A stretch of 7,427 bases of DNA. Source: Oscillospiraceae bacterium (lineage in GTDB: Bacteria > Bacillota > Clostridia > Oscillospirales > Ruminococcaceae). The number at the start of each line of letters is the position of its first letter. Within the stretch, counting starts at the first letter, position 1. The stretch spans positions 1 through 7,427 of the forward strand of contig JAFTNX010000012.1 in assembly GCA_017451665.1 (NCBI GenBank), in the 5' to 3' direction. The notes beneath the pieces are model-generated. The model made no database searches and had not been told where the DNA came from. It was given only the letters and a program-made list of their open reading frames with translations. Below are positions 1-6,075 of the stretch, one piece after another. The position numbers and the translations under genes are program-made.

Positions 1-1329
1 GCAATGGAAAAGGCAGGAATTTCGCAGTTTGTGGGACTTAATGACGACGGCGAAACAGTTGGTACTCTTTCAGCAGAACAGCTTGTTATGCTTTCTACTT
101 TAGCAGGTAATTCTTCATCCAAAAACAGCTCGGGAAGTACACTTGTTGACCTTTTACTGAATGAAAACTTCGGTGGAATGGGTAACCTCAATTCAATGGG
201 AGTTACAGCTCTTCTTGGAGGATTCGGCGATTACAGCGCTGAAAGCCTTATTGGAATGATGAGCGGTACAGGTGGTCTTAACTCTGTTTTGTCAGCACTT
301 AAAGACGACGATGATAATAATTATTCGTCACTGCTGGGTATCGATGGCTTTAATTCATCAAATCTTCTTTCGTCAGTGTTTAACACAAATAACGATAAGA
401 ATGATGATGTGGCTATTCCGATGAGTGCAGCTATTCCGATTGACGCTCTTAAACAGCTTGCAAACGTGAAGCAGAGAGAAAATATCTCTAATCTTGAAAA
501 ACTTGCAGAGGCTTTTGAAAACGGCGAAGCAACAGTTTCAAAGACAACACAGTTTGTGCTTGCTGATAACGACGTTAAGAATGTAGCTTACAAAAATCAA
601 CAGGAAGGTGTGGAAAACGCACCGCAGATGACACAGGAAACTTCAGTTTCTGATGACAATTCACAGAAGGATTTTTCTGATGCTGATATGCTGATTTTTG
701 AAAATAATTTCAATAACGCAGTGAGAGAGGCTAAGAAGAATATCAACCGTGAAACAAAAGCAGTCGATAATCAAAGCCTGCCACAGTTTGCAGACATAGA
801 GGCTCAGACTTTTGAATCTCAGAATAAAATCGCTCAGATTACAAGAGCAGTGAGAGATAATGTTACAGCTTCAAATGTAAGACAACAGACGGTAGAACAG
901 ATTTCGGCTAAACTGACACAGAAGTACGAAACAGTGGAAACTTTCAGCGTTAAGCTTACTCCTGAAGGACTTGGCGACGTTGTTGTTAATCTCGAAAAGA
1001 CAGAGGAAGGCATAGTTCTGGAGCTTGTTGCAAGCAAAGAAAGTACAGCTAAGCTTCTTGACAGCGAGATGGGTGAACTTCAATCAGCTTTGAGTCAGTT
1101 TAATGCGCAGGTTAACGAAATCAGAGTGGCTGAACCTGTAAATGCTCAGACACAGACAAATGACGGCTTCTTACAGCAGGATTTTTCTGAACAGTTTGAA
1201 CAGAATCAGGGAACTTACAGACAGGGTACTCCAGGCTACGCAAGAGCAAGAAATACCATTTCTGAACAGTCAGTTGAAAATAACGAGCCTGTGTATAGGG
1301 ACAATTCAAAAATCAATACCTACATCTAA
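1..1329 (+). CDS. fliK: Flagellar hook-length control protein FliK, 5' end probably outside the window
   Basis: FliK is a secreted molecular ruler that sets hook length and triggers the export switch at FlhB. The frame is open from base 1. The first ATG (base 4) has no visible ribosome site, so it is probably an internal Met and the gene starts upstream. About 442 residues are visible. Numbering from that Met, residues 1-140 are rich in Gly, Asn, Ser and Leu with an Asp/Asn run (about 100-106), and the middle is a low-complexity, Gln/Glu/Asn-rich linker, as is usual for FliK. Residues about 300-385 form the C-terminal Flg_hook domain (PF02120 type), recognised by VKLTPEGLGDVVVNLEK near residue 316 followed by an amphipathic helix. 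The gene ends 22 bases before flgD, its usual neighbour. The N-terminal part is too variable to assign by itself; the identification rests on the C-terminal domain and on position. Confidence 0.88.
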   Translation, partial: AMEKAGISQFVGLNDDGETVGTLSAEQLVMLSTLAGNSSSKNSSGSTLVDLLLNENFGGMGNLNSMGVTALLGGFGDYSAESLIGMMSGTGGLNSVLSALKDDDDNNYSSLLGIDGFNSSNLLSSVFNTNNDKNDDVAIPMSAAIPIDALKQLANVKQRENISNLEKLAEAFENGEATVSKTTQFVLADNDVKNVAYKNQQEGVENAPQMTQETSVSDDNSQKDFSDADMLIFENNFNNAVREAKKNINRETKAVDNQSLPQFADIEAQTFESQNKIAQITRAVRDNVTASNVRQQTVEQISAKLTQKYETVETFSVKLTPEGLGDVVVNLEKTEEGIVLELVASKESTAKLLDSEMGELQSALSQFNAQVNEIRVAEPVNAQTQTNDGFLQQDFSEQFEQNQGTYRQGTPGYARARNTISEQSVENNEPVYRDNSKINTYI

Positions 1330-1351
1330 AATTTAAGAAAGGAGGAAATGT

Positions 1352-1849
1352 ATGCCAGTAAACGGAACAGGTAGCTCAACGGACAGATACTATGAGGCTC
1401 TCCTTAACGGAACAGCAGGAACCGACAAGAATAAGTTTAATGCTGTATTTTCAAATGAGGATAAGTCGCATCTTGATGTTTCGGATTTTATGAATATTAT
1501 GATTACTCAGATGACTAATCAGGACTTTATGAATCCGACAGACAACACAGAGTATATGGCACAGCTTGCACAGTTCTCAACTATGCAGGAAATGCAGAAG
1601 CTTGCTGAATATTCAAAGACAAATTACGCTGCTTCACTTTTAGGACAGACAGTTACTGTTGCAAAGAATGAAATCGGTGGAGATGTTACTAAGAATACAG
1701 GCGTGGTTTCAAGCGTGTCACTTGTCAATAACGAATTTACCGTTAAGGTAAACGGACAGAGCTATACTCTTGACCAGATTATGCAGCTTCATAGCTCAGG
1801 AAATGTTGAGACTGAAGACAATACGGCAGAGGTTGAACCGATTGAATAA
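1352..1849 (+). CDS. flgD: Flagellar hook assembly (cap) protein FlgD, short Gram-positive form
   Basis: FlgD forms the cap under which hook subunits polymerise outside the cell and is removed when the hook is complete. The protein has 165 residues. Residues about 38-100 match the FlgD N-terminal domain (PF03963): DFMNIMITQMTNQDF followed by the signature NTEYMAQLAQFSTMQEMQKL and then LLGQTVTV. The C-terminal part (about 105-155) is a single small beta-rich segment with VNGQSYTLDQIMQL. The FlgD Ig-like and Tudor domains found in proteobacterial proteins of about 220-230 residues are reduced, as in the short Bacillus-type FlgD. The start is fixed by the SD AAAGGAGG at 1338-1345, 6 bases before the ATG. 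An ATG at 1348 is out of frame. The gene lies between fliK and the TIGR02530-type gene. Confidence 0.95.
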   Translation: MPVNGTGSSTDRYYEALLNGTAGTDKNKFNAVFSNEDKSHLDVSDFMNIMITQMTNQDFMNPTDNTEYMAQLAQFSTMQEMQKLAEYSKTNYAASLLGQTVTVAKNEIGGDVTKNTGVVSSVSLVNNEFTVKVNGQSYTLDQIMQLHSSGNVETEDNTAEVEPIE

Positions 1850-1869
1850 TGTTTAAAAGGAGGTAAACA

Positions 1870-2256
1870 ATGGATATTAACCTCAGGCGACTTTCGACGC
1901 CGATTATTACAGGTGTTCCACAGACCTCTTCGCAGATTGTTACCGAAAGTATAGGTACAACTTCGTTTAAAGATGTCCTGAAGGAACAGATATCCTCTGC
2001 CAGTGGTCTTAACTTTTCAAAGCACGCAGTAAACAGAGTTATCGACAGAAATATTGATATTTCTGACGAGGCTATGGAAAGACTCAGCGAGGGAGTTAAA
2101 ATCGCAGAGGAAAAAGGACTGGACGATACACTTATTCTGGTTGACCAGTCAGCATATATCGTGAGTGTTAGAAACTCAACGGTAATTACTACAATCAGCA
2201 GCGATGAGCTGAAAGGAAATTGTTTTACAAATATCGATGGGACTGTAATTATTTAA
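1870..2256 (+). CDS. TIGR02530-type flagellar operon protein, function unknown
   Basis: This 128-residue protein belongs to the small family annotated only as 'flagellar operon protein' (TIGR02530), found in flagellar operons of clostridia and bacilli. The family core is visible from residue 47: LNFSKHAVNRVIDRNIDIS, then a helix (about 66-83), the strand-rich stretch LILVDQSAYIVSVRNSTVIT (about 88-107), and the typical ending FTNIDGTVII at the very C-terminus. Residues 1-45 are Ser/Thr-rich and probably flexible. There is no signal peptide or membrane segment. The start is supported by the strong SD AAAGGAGGT at 1856-1864, 5 bases before the ATG, and the gene begins 20 bases after flgD. Its place between the hook cap gene and the hook subunit gene suggests a cytoplasmic role in hook assembly or export; that is inference from context only. 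Confidence 0.9.
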   Translation: MDINLRRLSTPIITGVPQTSSQIVTESIGTTSFKDVLKEQISSASGLNFSKHAVNRVIDRNIDISDEAMERLSEGVKIAEEKGLDDTLILVDQSAYIVSVRNSTVITTISSDELKGNCFTNIDGTVII

Positions 2257-2391
2257 TATAGCCGGACCTTTTTAGGAAGCTATCGGAAATTCTGACCGAC
2301 TGAAGAATTTCCAGACCTTAAAACTACAGTCTCCTTGAAAATTATTAACTTACAAATCAAACTATATTTTAATTTAAAGGAGAAATTTATT
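2257..2391 (+). promoter_or_regulatory. Structured leader of flgE with anti-SD sequence (candidate RNA switch)
   Basis: This is the longest non-coding gap in the window (135 bases) and it shows several nested complementarities. Hairpin 1 pairs ATAGC (2258-2262) with GCTAT (2279-2283), with an inner CCT/AGG stem (2267-2269/2274-2276) closing a TTTT loop. Hairpin 2 is a perfect 9-bp stem, GGAAATTCT (2285-2293) with AGAATTTCC (2304-2312), around a 10-base loop. TCTCCTT (2330-2336) is an exact reverse complement of AAGGAGA (2377-2383), the SD of flgE. The 5' part of this anti-SD can instead pair with AGAC (2313-2316, as AGAC/GTCT), or CAGTC (2327-2331) can pair with GACTG (2298-2302) in the loop of hairpin 2, forming a pseudoknot. 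I do not recognise a known riboswitch class. A regulatory role is inferred. Confidence 0.5.
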
Positions 2392-3975
2392 ATGTTAAGA
2401 AGTTTATATTCAGGCGTAGCAGGTATGTCAACACACCAGACCAAGATGGACGTTATCGGTAACAATATTTCAAACGTTAGTACATACGGTTTTAAGTCAA
2501 CAAGAGTTACATTCAGAGACGTATACTACCAGACATCAACAGACGCAACAGCTGCAACAGCTGCTAAGGGCGGTACAAACGCAGTTCAGGTTGGTTATGG
2601 TGCATCTCTCGGAAGCACAGACGTAAACCATTCACAGTCAACACTTACAACAACAGGTCTCTCACTTGACGTTGCTATCGCTGGTGACGGATATTTCCAG
2701 GTTATGGACGGTACAGGAAATATCTTCTACACAAAGGCAGGTATGCTTGATATCGACGCTGACGGAAACCTCGTTGACGTAAACGGAAACTTCGTTCTCG
2801 GTGTATCAGCTAATAACCTTAACCTTGAAGGTAGCTCAAACAGAATCAGAATTGAACTTCCATACGAAAGCCCTGCAGCTGCTTCAGGCGAAGATATGAT
2901 TAACAACGTTCTCGTAAAGGTACAGGCTTCTGGCGAAAACTCAGCAGGTAACGTTTCATTTGCATTTGCACAGAGCAACGCTCTTCCATACGGACAGAGA
3001 GCTACTGCTTCTGTTACTTCAACAACTATTACTGTAACCCTTAACTCAAACGAAAAGTTTGATACACTCAGCGATTTGGAAGCTGCAGTAAATGAGGCTA
3101 TTACAGACGCTAACGGTGGTATGGAACATATCGCCGGCCCATTCTCAATCAGCCTTGACCCTGTTGACGCATTTGACGCTGACGGTCTTACAGGTGCTCA
3201 GATTGTTAACTCAAACTTCGGCGTTGAAAAGGGTTCAATCGGTATGCCTGTTGAAATGAGAACTTCTTTCTCAATCAAGGACGTTGGAGATACATTCTCA
3301 TACGACCAGCCAATGGATTACACAATCACAGTTGACGAAGCTAACGAAACCTGCACAATTACAGCAGGTAACGGAGCTTATGAGGCTACTCTTTCAAAGG
3401 CTCAGATGACAACATCAGGCTCAGTTGTAATGGTAGGCCCAACAGCTTCTGATAACTTCGTTCTTACATTCCCAAGCTGGGCTAATATCCAGAACTACGC
3501 AGGAAATACATATACAGCTACTGCACCAACAGTACCTTCAGCTCCTGCTAAGAACCTCGGTCTTGGTGCTTCATCATTCGCTCTTAAGGGCGGTACACCA
3601 GGTGGCGACCAGACTGTTGCTGACCTTACAGGTATCAATATCGCAGCAAACGGTGTTATCACAGGTACACACCCAACACTCGGACTTCTCGAACTTGGTA
3701 GAATTGACCTTGCTACATTCGATAACCCTGCTGGTCTTGTTCAGGTTGGTAGCACATACTTTGCAGAAAGCTTAAACTCTGGTGCAGCTAAGGTTACAAC
3801 TGCTGGTCTTAACGGTTCAGGTGAACTGGCAGCAGGTACTCTTGAAGCTTCAAACGTTGACCTTTCACAGGAATTTGCAGATATGATTACAACACAGAGA
3901 GGATTCCAGGCTTGTTCAAGACTTAGTACAGTTTCAGACACACTGCTCGAAGAACTCATTAACCTCAAGAGATAA
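2392..3975 (+). CDS. flgE: Flagellar hook protein FlgE
   Basis: FlgE is the subunit of the extracellular hook, the universal joint between rod and filament, exported by the flagellar type III apparatus. The 527-residue protein has the N-terminal rod/hook signature LYSGVAGMSTHQTKMDVIGN at residues 5-24, continuing with NISNVSTYGFKS, and the matching C-terminal Flg_bbr_C segment from about residue 484 (SNVDLSQEFADMI, TTQRGFQA). The region between is the variable surface domain set (FlgE D2 type). It is long: the protein exceeds the roughly 400 residues of Salmonella FlgE and is about twice the Bacillus protein. The start is ATG 2392 with SD AAAGGAG at 2376-2382. A TTG start at 2335 would add 19 residues, would place the SD inside the gene, and breaks the conserved MLRSLYSG start. 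Codon use is strongly biased (31 of 38 Asn codons are AAC by my count), consistent with high expression. It is flanked by structured RNA on both sides. Confidence 0.97.
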   Translation: MLRSLYSGVAGMSTHQTKMDVIGNNISNVSTYGFKSTRVTFRDVYYQTSTDATAATAAKGGTNAVQVGYGASLGSTDVNHSQSTLTTTGLSLDVAIAGDGYFQVMDGTGNIFYTKAGMLDIDADGNLVDVNGNFVLGVSANNLNLEGSSNRIRIELPYESPAAASGEDMINNVLVKVQASGENSAGNVSFAFAQSNALPYGQRATASVTSTTITVTLNSNEKFDTLSDLEAAVNEAITDANGGMEHIAGPFSISLDPVDAFDADGLTGAQIVNSNFGVEKGSIGMPVEMRTSFSIKDVGDTFSYDQPMDYTITVDEANETCTITAGNGAYEATLSKAQMTTSGSVVMVGPTASDNFVLTFPSWANIQNYAGNTYTATAPTVPSAPAKNLGLGASSFALKGGTPGGDQTVADLTGINIAANGVITGTHPTLGLLELGRIDLATFDNPAGLVQVGSTYFAESLNSGAAKVTTAGLNGSGELAAGTLEASNVDLSQEFADMITTQRGFQACSRLSTVSDTLLEELINLKR

Positions 3976-3988
3976 TTTTAAATAATTC

Positions 3989-4020
3989 GGCTTAAAGGGG
4001 AGGACTTCCTCCCCAAAGCC
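3989..4020 (+). promoter_or_regulatory. Strong GC-rich hairpin between flgE and flbD
   Basis: GGGGAGG (3997-4003) pairs perfectly with CCTCCCC (4008-4014) around the loop ACTT. After a small A-rich internal loop, the helix continues as GGCTT (3989-3993) with AAGCC (4016-4020). No T-run follows on the + strand, so this is not a classical intrinsic terminator. It lies 13 bases after the flgE stop and 21 bases before the flbD start, which suits a 3' stabiliser, processing site or partial attenuator that separates abundant flgE mRNA from the downstream genes. TCCTCC (4007-4012) is also complementary to GGAGGA (4028-4033), the SD of flbD, so forming the hairpin would keep that SD free. Confidence 0.7.
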
Positions 4021-4041
4021 CTTGATTGGAGGATTGTTGTA

Positions 4042-4269
4042 ATGATTATTCTCAATAAACTCAATGGCGAGGAATTTGCCCTCAATGATGAACTTATAGA
4101 AACAATTATAGAAACTCCTGACACAACTATCCGACTTACTAACGGAAACGTTTATCTTGTTGCACAGTCAATGAGAGAGGTAATCGAAACGGTTGCAAGG
4201 TTCAGAGGGAAATGCTTTGAACACGCTGTCAGGGATAATAATGATTTTTATTTAGGCTCTAAGGAGTAA
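4042..4269 (+). CDS. flbD: FlbD/SwrD family flagellar protein
   Basis: This is a 75-residue member of the FlbD family (PF06289). The family features are MIILNKLNGEEFALNDELIE at the start, the core IIETPDTTIRLTNGNVYLV (residues about 21-39), and a final helix SMREVIETVARFRGK. The B. subtilis homologue SwrD (YlzI) raises motor power for swarming, and its loss can be compensated by more stator protein. This paralogue group is unrelated to the Caulobacter transcription factor also called FlbD. The protein is probably cytoplasmic; there is no signal peptide or membrane segment. The SD GGAGGA (4028-4033) lies 8 bases before the ATG. Its position directly before motA and motB fits a role in stator function. 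The C-terminal tail after residue 58 (CFEHAVRDNNDFYLGSKE) goes past the usual family end. Confidence 0.93.
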   Translation: MIILNKLNGEEFALNDELIETIIETPDTTIRLTNGNVYLVAQSMREVIETVARFRGKCFEHAVRDNNDFYLGSKE

Positions 4270-4270
4270 A

Positions 4271-4302
4271 TTCGAAAGGAAGCGAAACTTCGAAAGGAGG
4301 CG
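4271..4302 (+). repeat. Tandem 14-base near-repeat carrying two SD-like cores
   Basis: TTCGAAAGGAAGCG at 4271-4284 is repeated as TTCGAAAGGAGGCG at 4289-4302, 13 of 14 bases identical, with AAAC plus the edge of the second copy giving an 18-base period. Each copy contains a purine-rich SD-like core (AAAGGAAG and AAAGGAGG). A short GAAG/CTTC stem (4279-4282/4288-4291) can form between the cores. The repeat sits directly after the flbD stop, upstream of motA. It may be a local duplication that gives two ribosome landing sites. Confidence 0.6.
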
Positions 4303-4339
4303 TGTCGGATATTCATAAAATTCCGACATAACAGATAAT
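4293..4339 (+). promoter_or_regulatory. motA translation start region with hairpin between SD and ATG
   Basis: The only strong SD upstream of motA, AAAGGAGG at 4293-4300, ends 39 bases before the ATG at 4340, far more than the usual 5-10. Between them TGTCGGA (4303-4309) pairs perfectly with TCCGACA (4322-4328), forming a 7-bp stem with a 12-base loop. Folding removes 26 bases and leaves an effective spacing of about 13 bases. An in-frame TAA at 4316-4318 excludes an earlier in-frame start close to the SD. Structure-aided SD spacing is known from phage genes; that it operates here is inferred. Confidence 0.5.
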
Positions 4340-5188
4340 ATGGATTTGTCTACAATTATAGGTTGGATACTTGGTGTCGGTCTTATTCTGGTAAGTATTA
4401 TGCTGGGTGAAAGCCCAGAGACAGGTGCTACAACCTTTACACCCGGAAATCTTATGTCATTTTTTGACCCTGCGTCAATTGCTATCGTTCTGGGTGGTAC
4501 AACAGCAGCACTTTTAGTATCCTATCCACTTGACTTCTTCAAGAAAATTCCTAAACATTTCAAGATATTGTTCAAGCACAAAAAGGAAGACCCTAAGGAA
4601 ATAATTTCTGAGATTGTTGAATTTGCAAAGGAAGCAAGAATTAACGGACTTCTTGCTCTTGAAGAAAAGGTAAACGAGGTTAAAGACCCGTTTATGAAAA
4701 AATCACTTATGATGGTTGTCGACTCTACTGACCCTGAAAAGGTAAGACAGCTTATGGAAACTGAAATTGATAATATGGAAGACAGACATTCACAGGCACA
4801 GGGCTTTTATCTTAAAGGTTCTGACTATGCACCTGCCTTCGGTATGATTGGTACTCTTATCGGTCTTATCAATCTTCTTGGAAACCTCAGCGACTCGGAT
4901 TCGCTGGCAGCTAACATGGCGGTAGCGCTTATTACAACACTTTACGGTTCTTTCCTTGCAAATATGTTGTTCAAACCGATTGCTGCAAAGCTTAAAACCC
5001 GTCACGAAGAAGAAATTCTCACAATGTTGATTATAAGCACGGGTATTCAGGCAATTCAGGACGGCGATAACCCTAACTTCATAGAAGAAAAGCTTTTTAA
5101 GCTCCTTCCAAAGAGTGGACCTGTTAAAAAGACTTCTAAATCAAAGGGAAAGGGTAACGATTCCTTTGAGGACGACGGAAGAATTTAA
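4340..5188 (+). CDS. motA: Flagellar motor stator protein MotA
   Basis: MotA forms, with MotB, the membrane stator channel that uses ion flow to exert torque on the FliG/FliM rotor. The 282-residue protein has four hydrophobic segments at about residues 4-22, 44-64, 164-183 and 191-215, with a long cytoplasmic loop between the second and third, the standard MotA topology. The stretch EFAKEARINGLLALEEKV (about 94-111) carries R100 and E108/E109, matching the charged loop (R90 and E98 in E. coli) that contacts FliG. SDYAPAFGMIGTLIGLINLL contains Pro165, and FKPIAAKL contains Pro213, the equivalents of the conserved prolines P173 and P222. The tail (258-282) is charged and unordered. The start at 4340 gives the typical MDLSTIIG opening, but its SD is unusually far away. 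The motB gene follows after 31 bases. Confidence 0.96.
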   Translation: MDLSTIIGWILGVGLILVSIMLGESPETGATTFTPGNLMSFFDPASIAIVLGGTTAALLVSYPLDFFKKIPKHFKILFKHKKEDPKEIISEIVEFAKEARINGLLALEEKVNEVKDPFMKKSLMMVVDSTDPEKVRQLMETEIDNMEDRHSQAQGFYLKGSDYAPAFGMIGTLIGLINLLGNLSDSDSLAANMAVALITTLYGSFLANMLFKPIAAKLKTRHEEEILTMLIISTGIQAIQDGDNPNFIEEKLFKLLPKSGPVKKTSKSKGKGNDSFEDDGRI

Positions 5189-5203
5189 TTATTAAGATTT
5201 GTG

Positions 5204-5211
5204 AAAGGGGG
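5204..5211 (+). promoter_or_regulatory. SD of motB, fixing a GTG start
   Basis: AAAGGGGG lies 8 bases before GTG 5220. The nearby ATG at 5213 is in another frame and is too close to the SD, so GTG is the start. This is the only non-ATG start among the complete genes of the window. Confidence 0.75.
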
Positions 5212-5219
5212 AATGAAGT

Positions 5220-6026
5220 GTGGCTCGTAAAAAGAGAGAGGAAGAATCCGGTGGTAACTGGATGGACACCTACGGCGACATGGTTACACTTCTGCTTACC
5301 TTCTTTATAGTTCTTTATAGCTTTTCAACCGTCGAGGAAGAAAAATGGGCTGACCTCGTAAGAGCCTTTAATAACAGAGGTGCTAACAAGGTTGACCAGA
5401 TAGTTCTGACAGTACCGGAAGAAGGGGAGGACCCTGGATATAATCCCGGAGAAACTAATGACGTTGATGCACTGTTTGAAATAATTCAGGCGTATATTGA
5501 AGAAAACGGACTGGAAGAGGATATTACAGTGAGTAAATCCGAAGAGGCTGAGGAAATTCTCGGGCCTGTTGACAGTAACGTTTTTATGGAAATTCAGGAG
5601 AAAATTTCCTTTATTCCTGATACTTCGATACTTAAAGAAGAAAGCTATGAAGTGCTTGACTTTCTTGGAAATGCACTCAAAGAGGTTGACGATAAAATCC
5701 TTTGTGTAGTAATAATGGGACATACTGCAAGCTTTGAGGAGAGTGAAGTTGACTCACGAATGCTTTCGGCAGAAAGAGCGAGCGTAATATCAAACTATTT
5801 TGAAGAAAATTTTGAAATAAGCCCTAAAAAATTCGTTCCTATCGGTTGGGCAAACCTTTATCCGATAAGTGGAAATGAAGATGAAGATGGCAGAGCTAAA
5901 AACAGACGAGTTGAAATTTCAATTATCAGTAAGGATTCTTATTTAGGAAAAAATAAAGAGCTTCTTAAAGTTATGGGAATTGAAATCGGCGAGGACGGAT
6001 ATACTTCACAAGGTCCTCATCACTGA
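5220..6026 (+). CDS. motB: Flagellar motor stator protein MotB
   Basis: MotB anchors the stator to peptidoglycan and carries the ion-binding aspartate. The 268-residue protein starts at GTG. After a short charged tail, residues 13-36 contain NWMDTYGDMVTLLLTFFIVL. Asp20 is the expected ion-binding residue at the start of the single membrane helix. Residues about 40-125 are an acidic linker with plug region. Residues about 126-235 are an OmpA-like peptidoglycan-binding domain with GHTA (167-170), LSAERA (182-187), PIGWANLYPIS and GRAKNRRVEI. The usual GHTD aspartate is Ala170 here, while the partner arginine (R186) remains. The protein ends with an extra tail of about 30 residues after the domain. 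It pairs with motA directly upstream. I cannot decide whether H+ or Na+ is used. Confidence 0.95.
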   Translation: MARKKREEESGGNWMDTYGDMVTLLLTFFIVLYSFSTVEEEKWADLVRAFNNRGANKVDQIVLTVPEEGEDPGYNPGETNDVDALFEIIQAYIEENGLEEDITVSKSEEAEEILGPVDSNVFMEIQEKISFIPDTSILKEESYEVLDFLGNALKEVDDKILCVVIMGHTASFEESEVDSRMLSAERASVISNYFEENFEISPKKFVPIGWANLYPISGNEDEDGRAKNRRVEISIISKDSYLGKNKELLKVMGIEIGEDGYTSQGPHH

Positions 6027-6030
6027 TGAG
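6016..6030 (+). other. Small palindrome across the motB stop codon
   Basis: CTCATCA (6016-6022) and TGATGAG (6024-6030) are perfect inverted copies around one central C, and the right arm contains the TGA stop of motB (6024-6026). As RNA it can form a 6-bp stem with a 3-base loop. No T-run follows, so termination is unlikely. It could slow ribosomes at the stop or mark a processing site before fliM, or it may be chance. Confidence 0.4.
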
Positions 6031-6075
6031 AAATTAAACTTAAAATCATAATGTGCGAAAGGAAGGATTTTAAAA

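Noticed and set aside
1142..1336. 64-residue + strand frame overlapping the end of fliK
   Set aside because: It lies in another frame inside the fliK C-terminal coding region, has no SD, and shows no family features.
2257..2330. c-di-GMP riboswitch (GEMM type) before flgE
   Set aside because: The conserved GCAAAGCC-type core and GNRA tetraloop helix arrangement are not present, although the location would have been plausible.
2335..2368. Possible sigma-A promoter, TTGAAA (2335-2340) with TATATT (2363-2368)
   Set aside because: The spacer is 22 bases rather than 16-18 and there is no better pair; no sigma-D TAAA/GCCGATAA pattern was found in the gap either.
2335..2391. TTG start extending flgE by 19 residues
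   Set aside because: No SD lies before it, the extension would contain the flgE SD, and the protein family begins at MLRSLYSG, which is ATG 2392.
3989..4020. Intrinsic terminator after flgE
   Set aside because: The stem is strong but no T-run follows (the next bases are CTTGATTGG), and the downstream genes belong to the same operon.
4302..4331. GTG minicistron of 9 codons before motA
   Set aside because: The SD ends only 1 base before the GTG, too close for normal initiation; kept only as an alternative in the motA finding.
5325..5723. 132-residue open frame on the minus strand inside motB
   Set aside because: It is the shadow of a well-conserved gene, has no recognisable domain and lies fully within motB.
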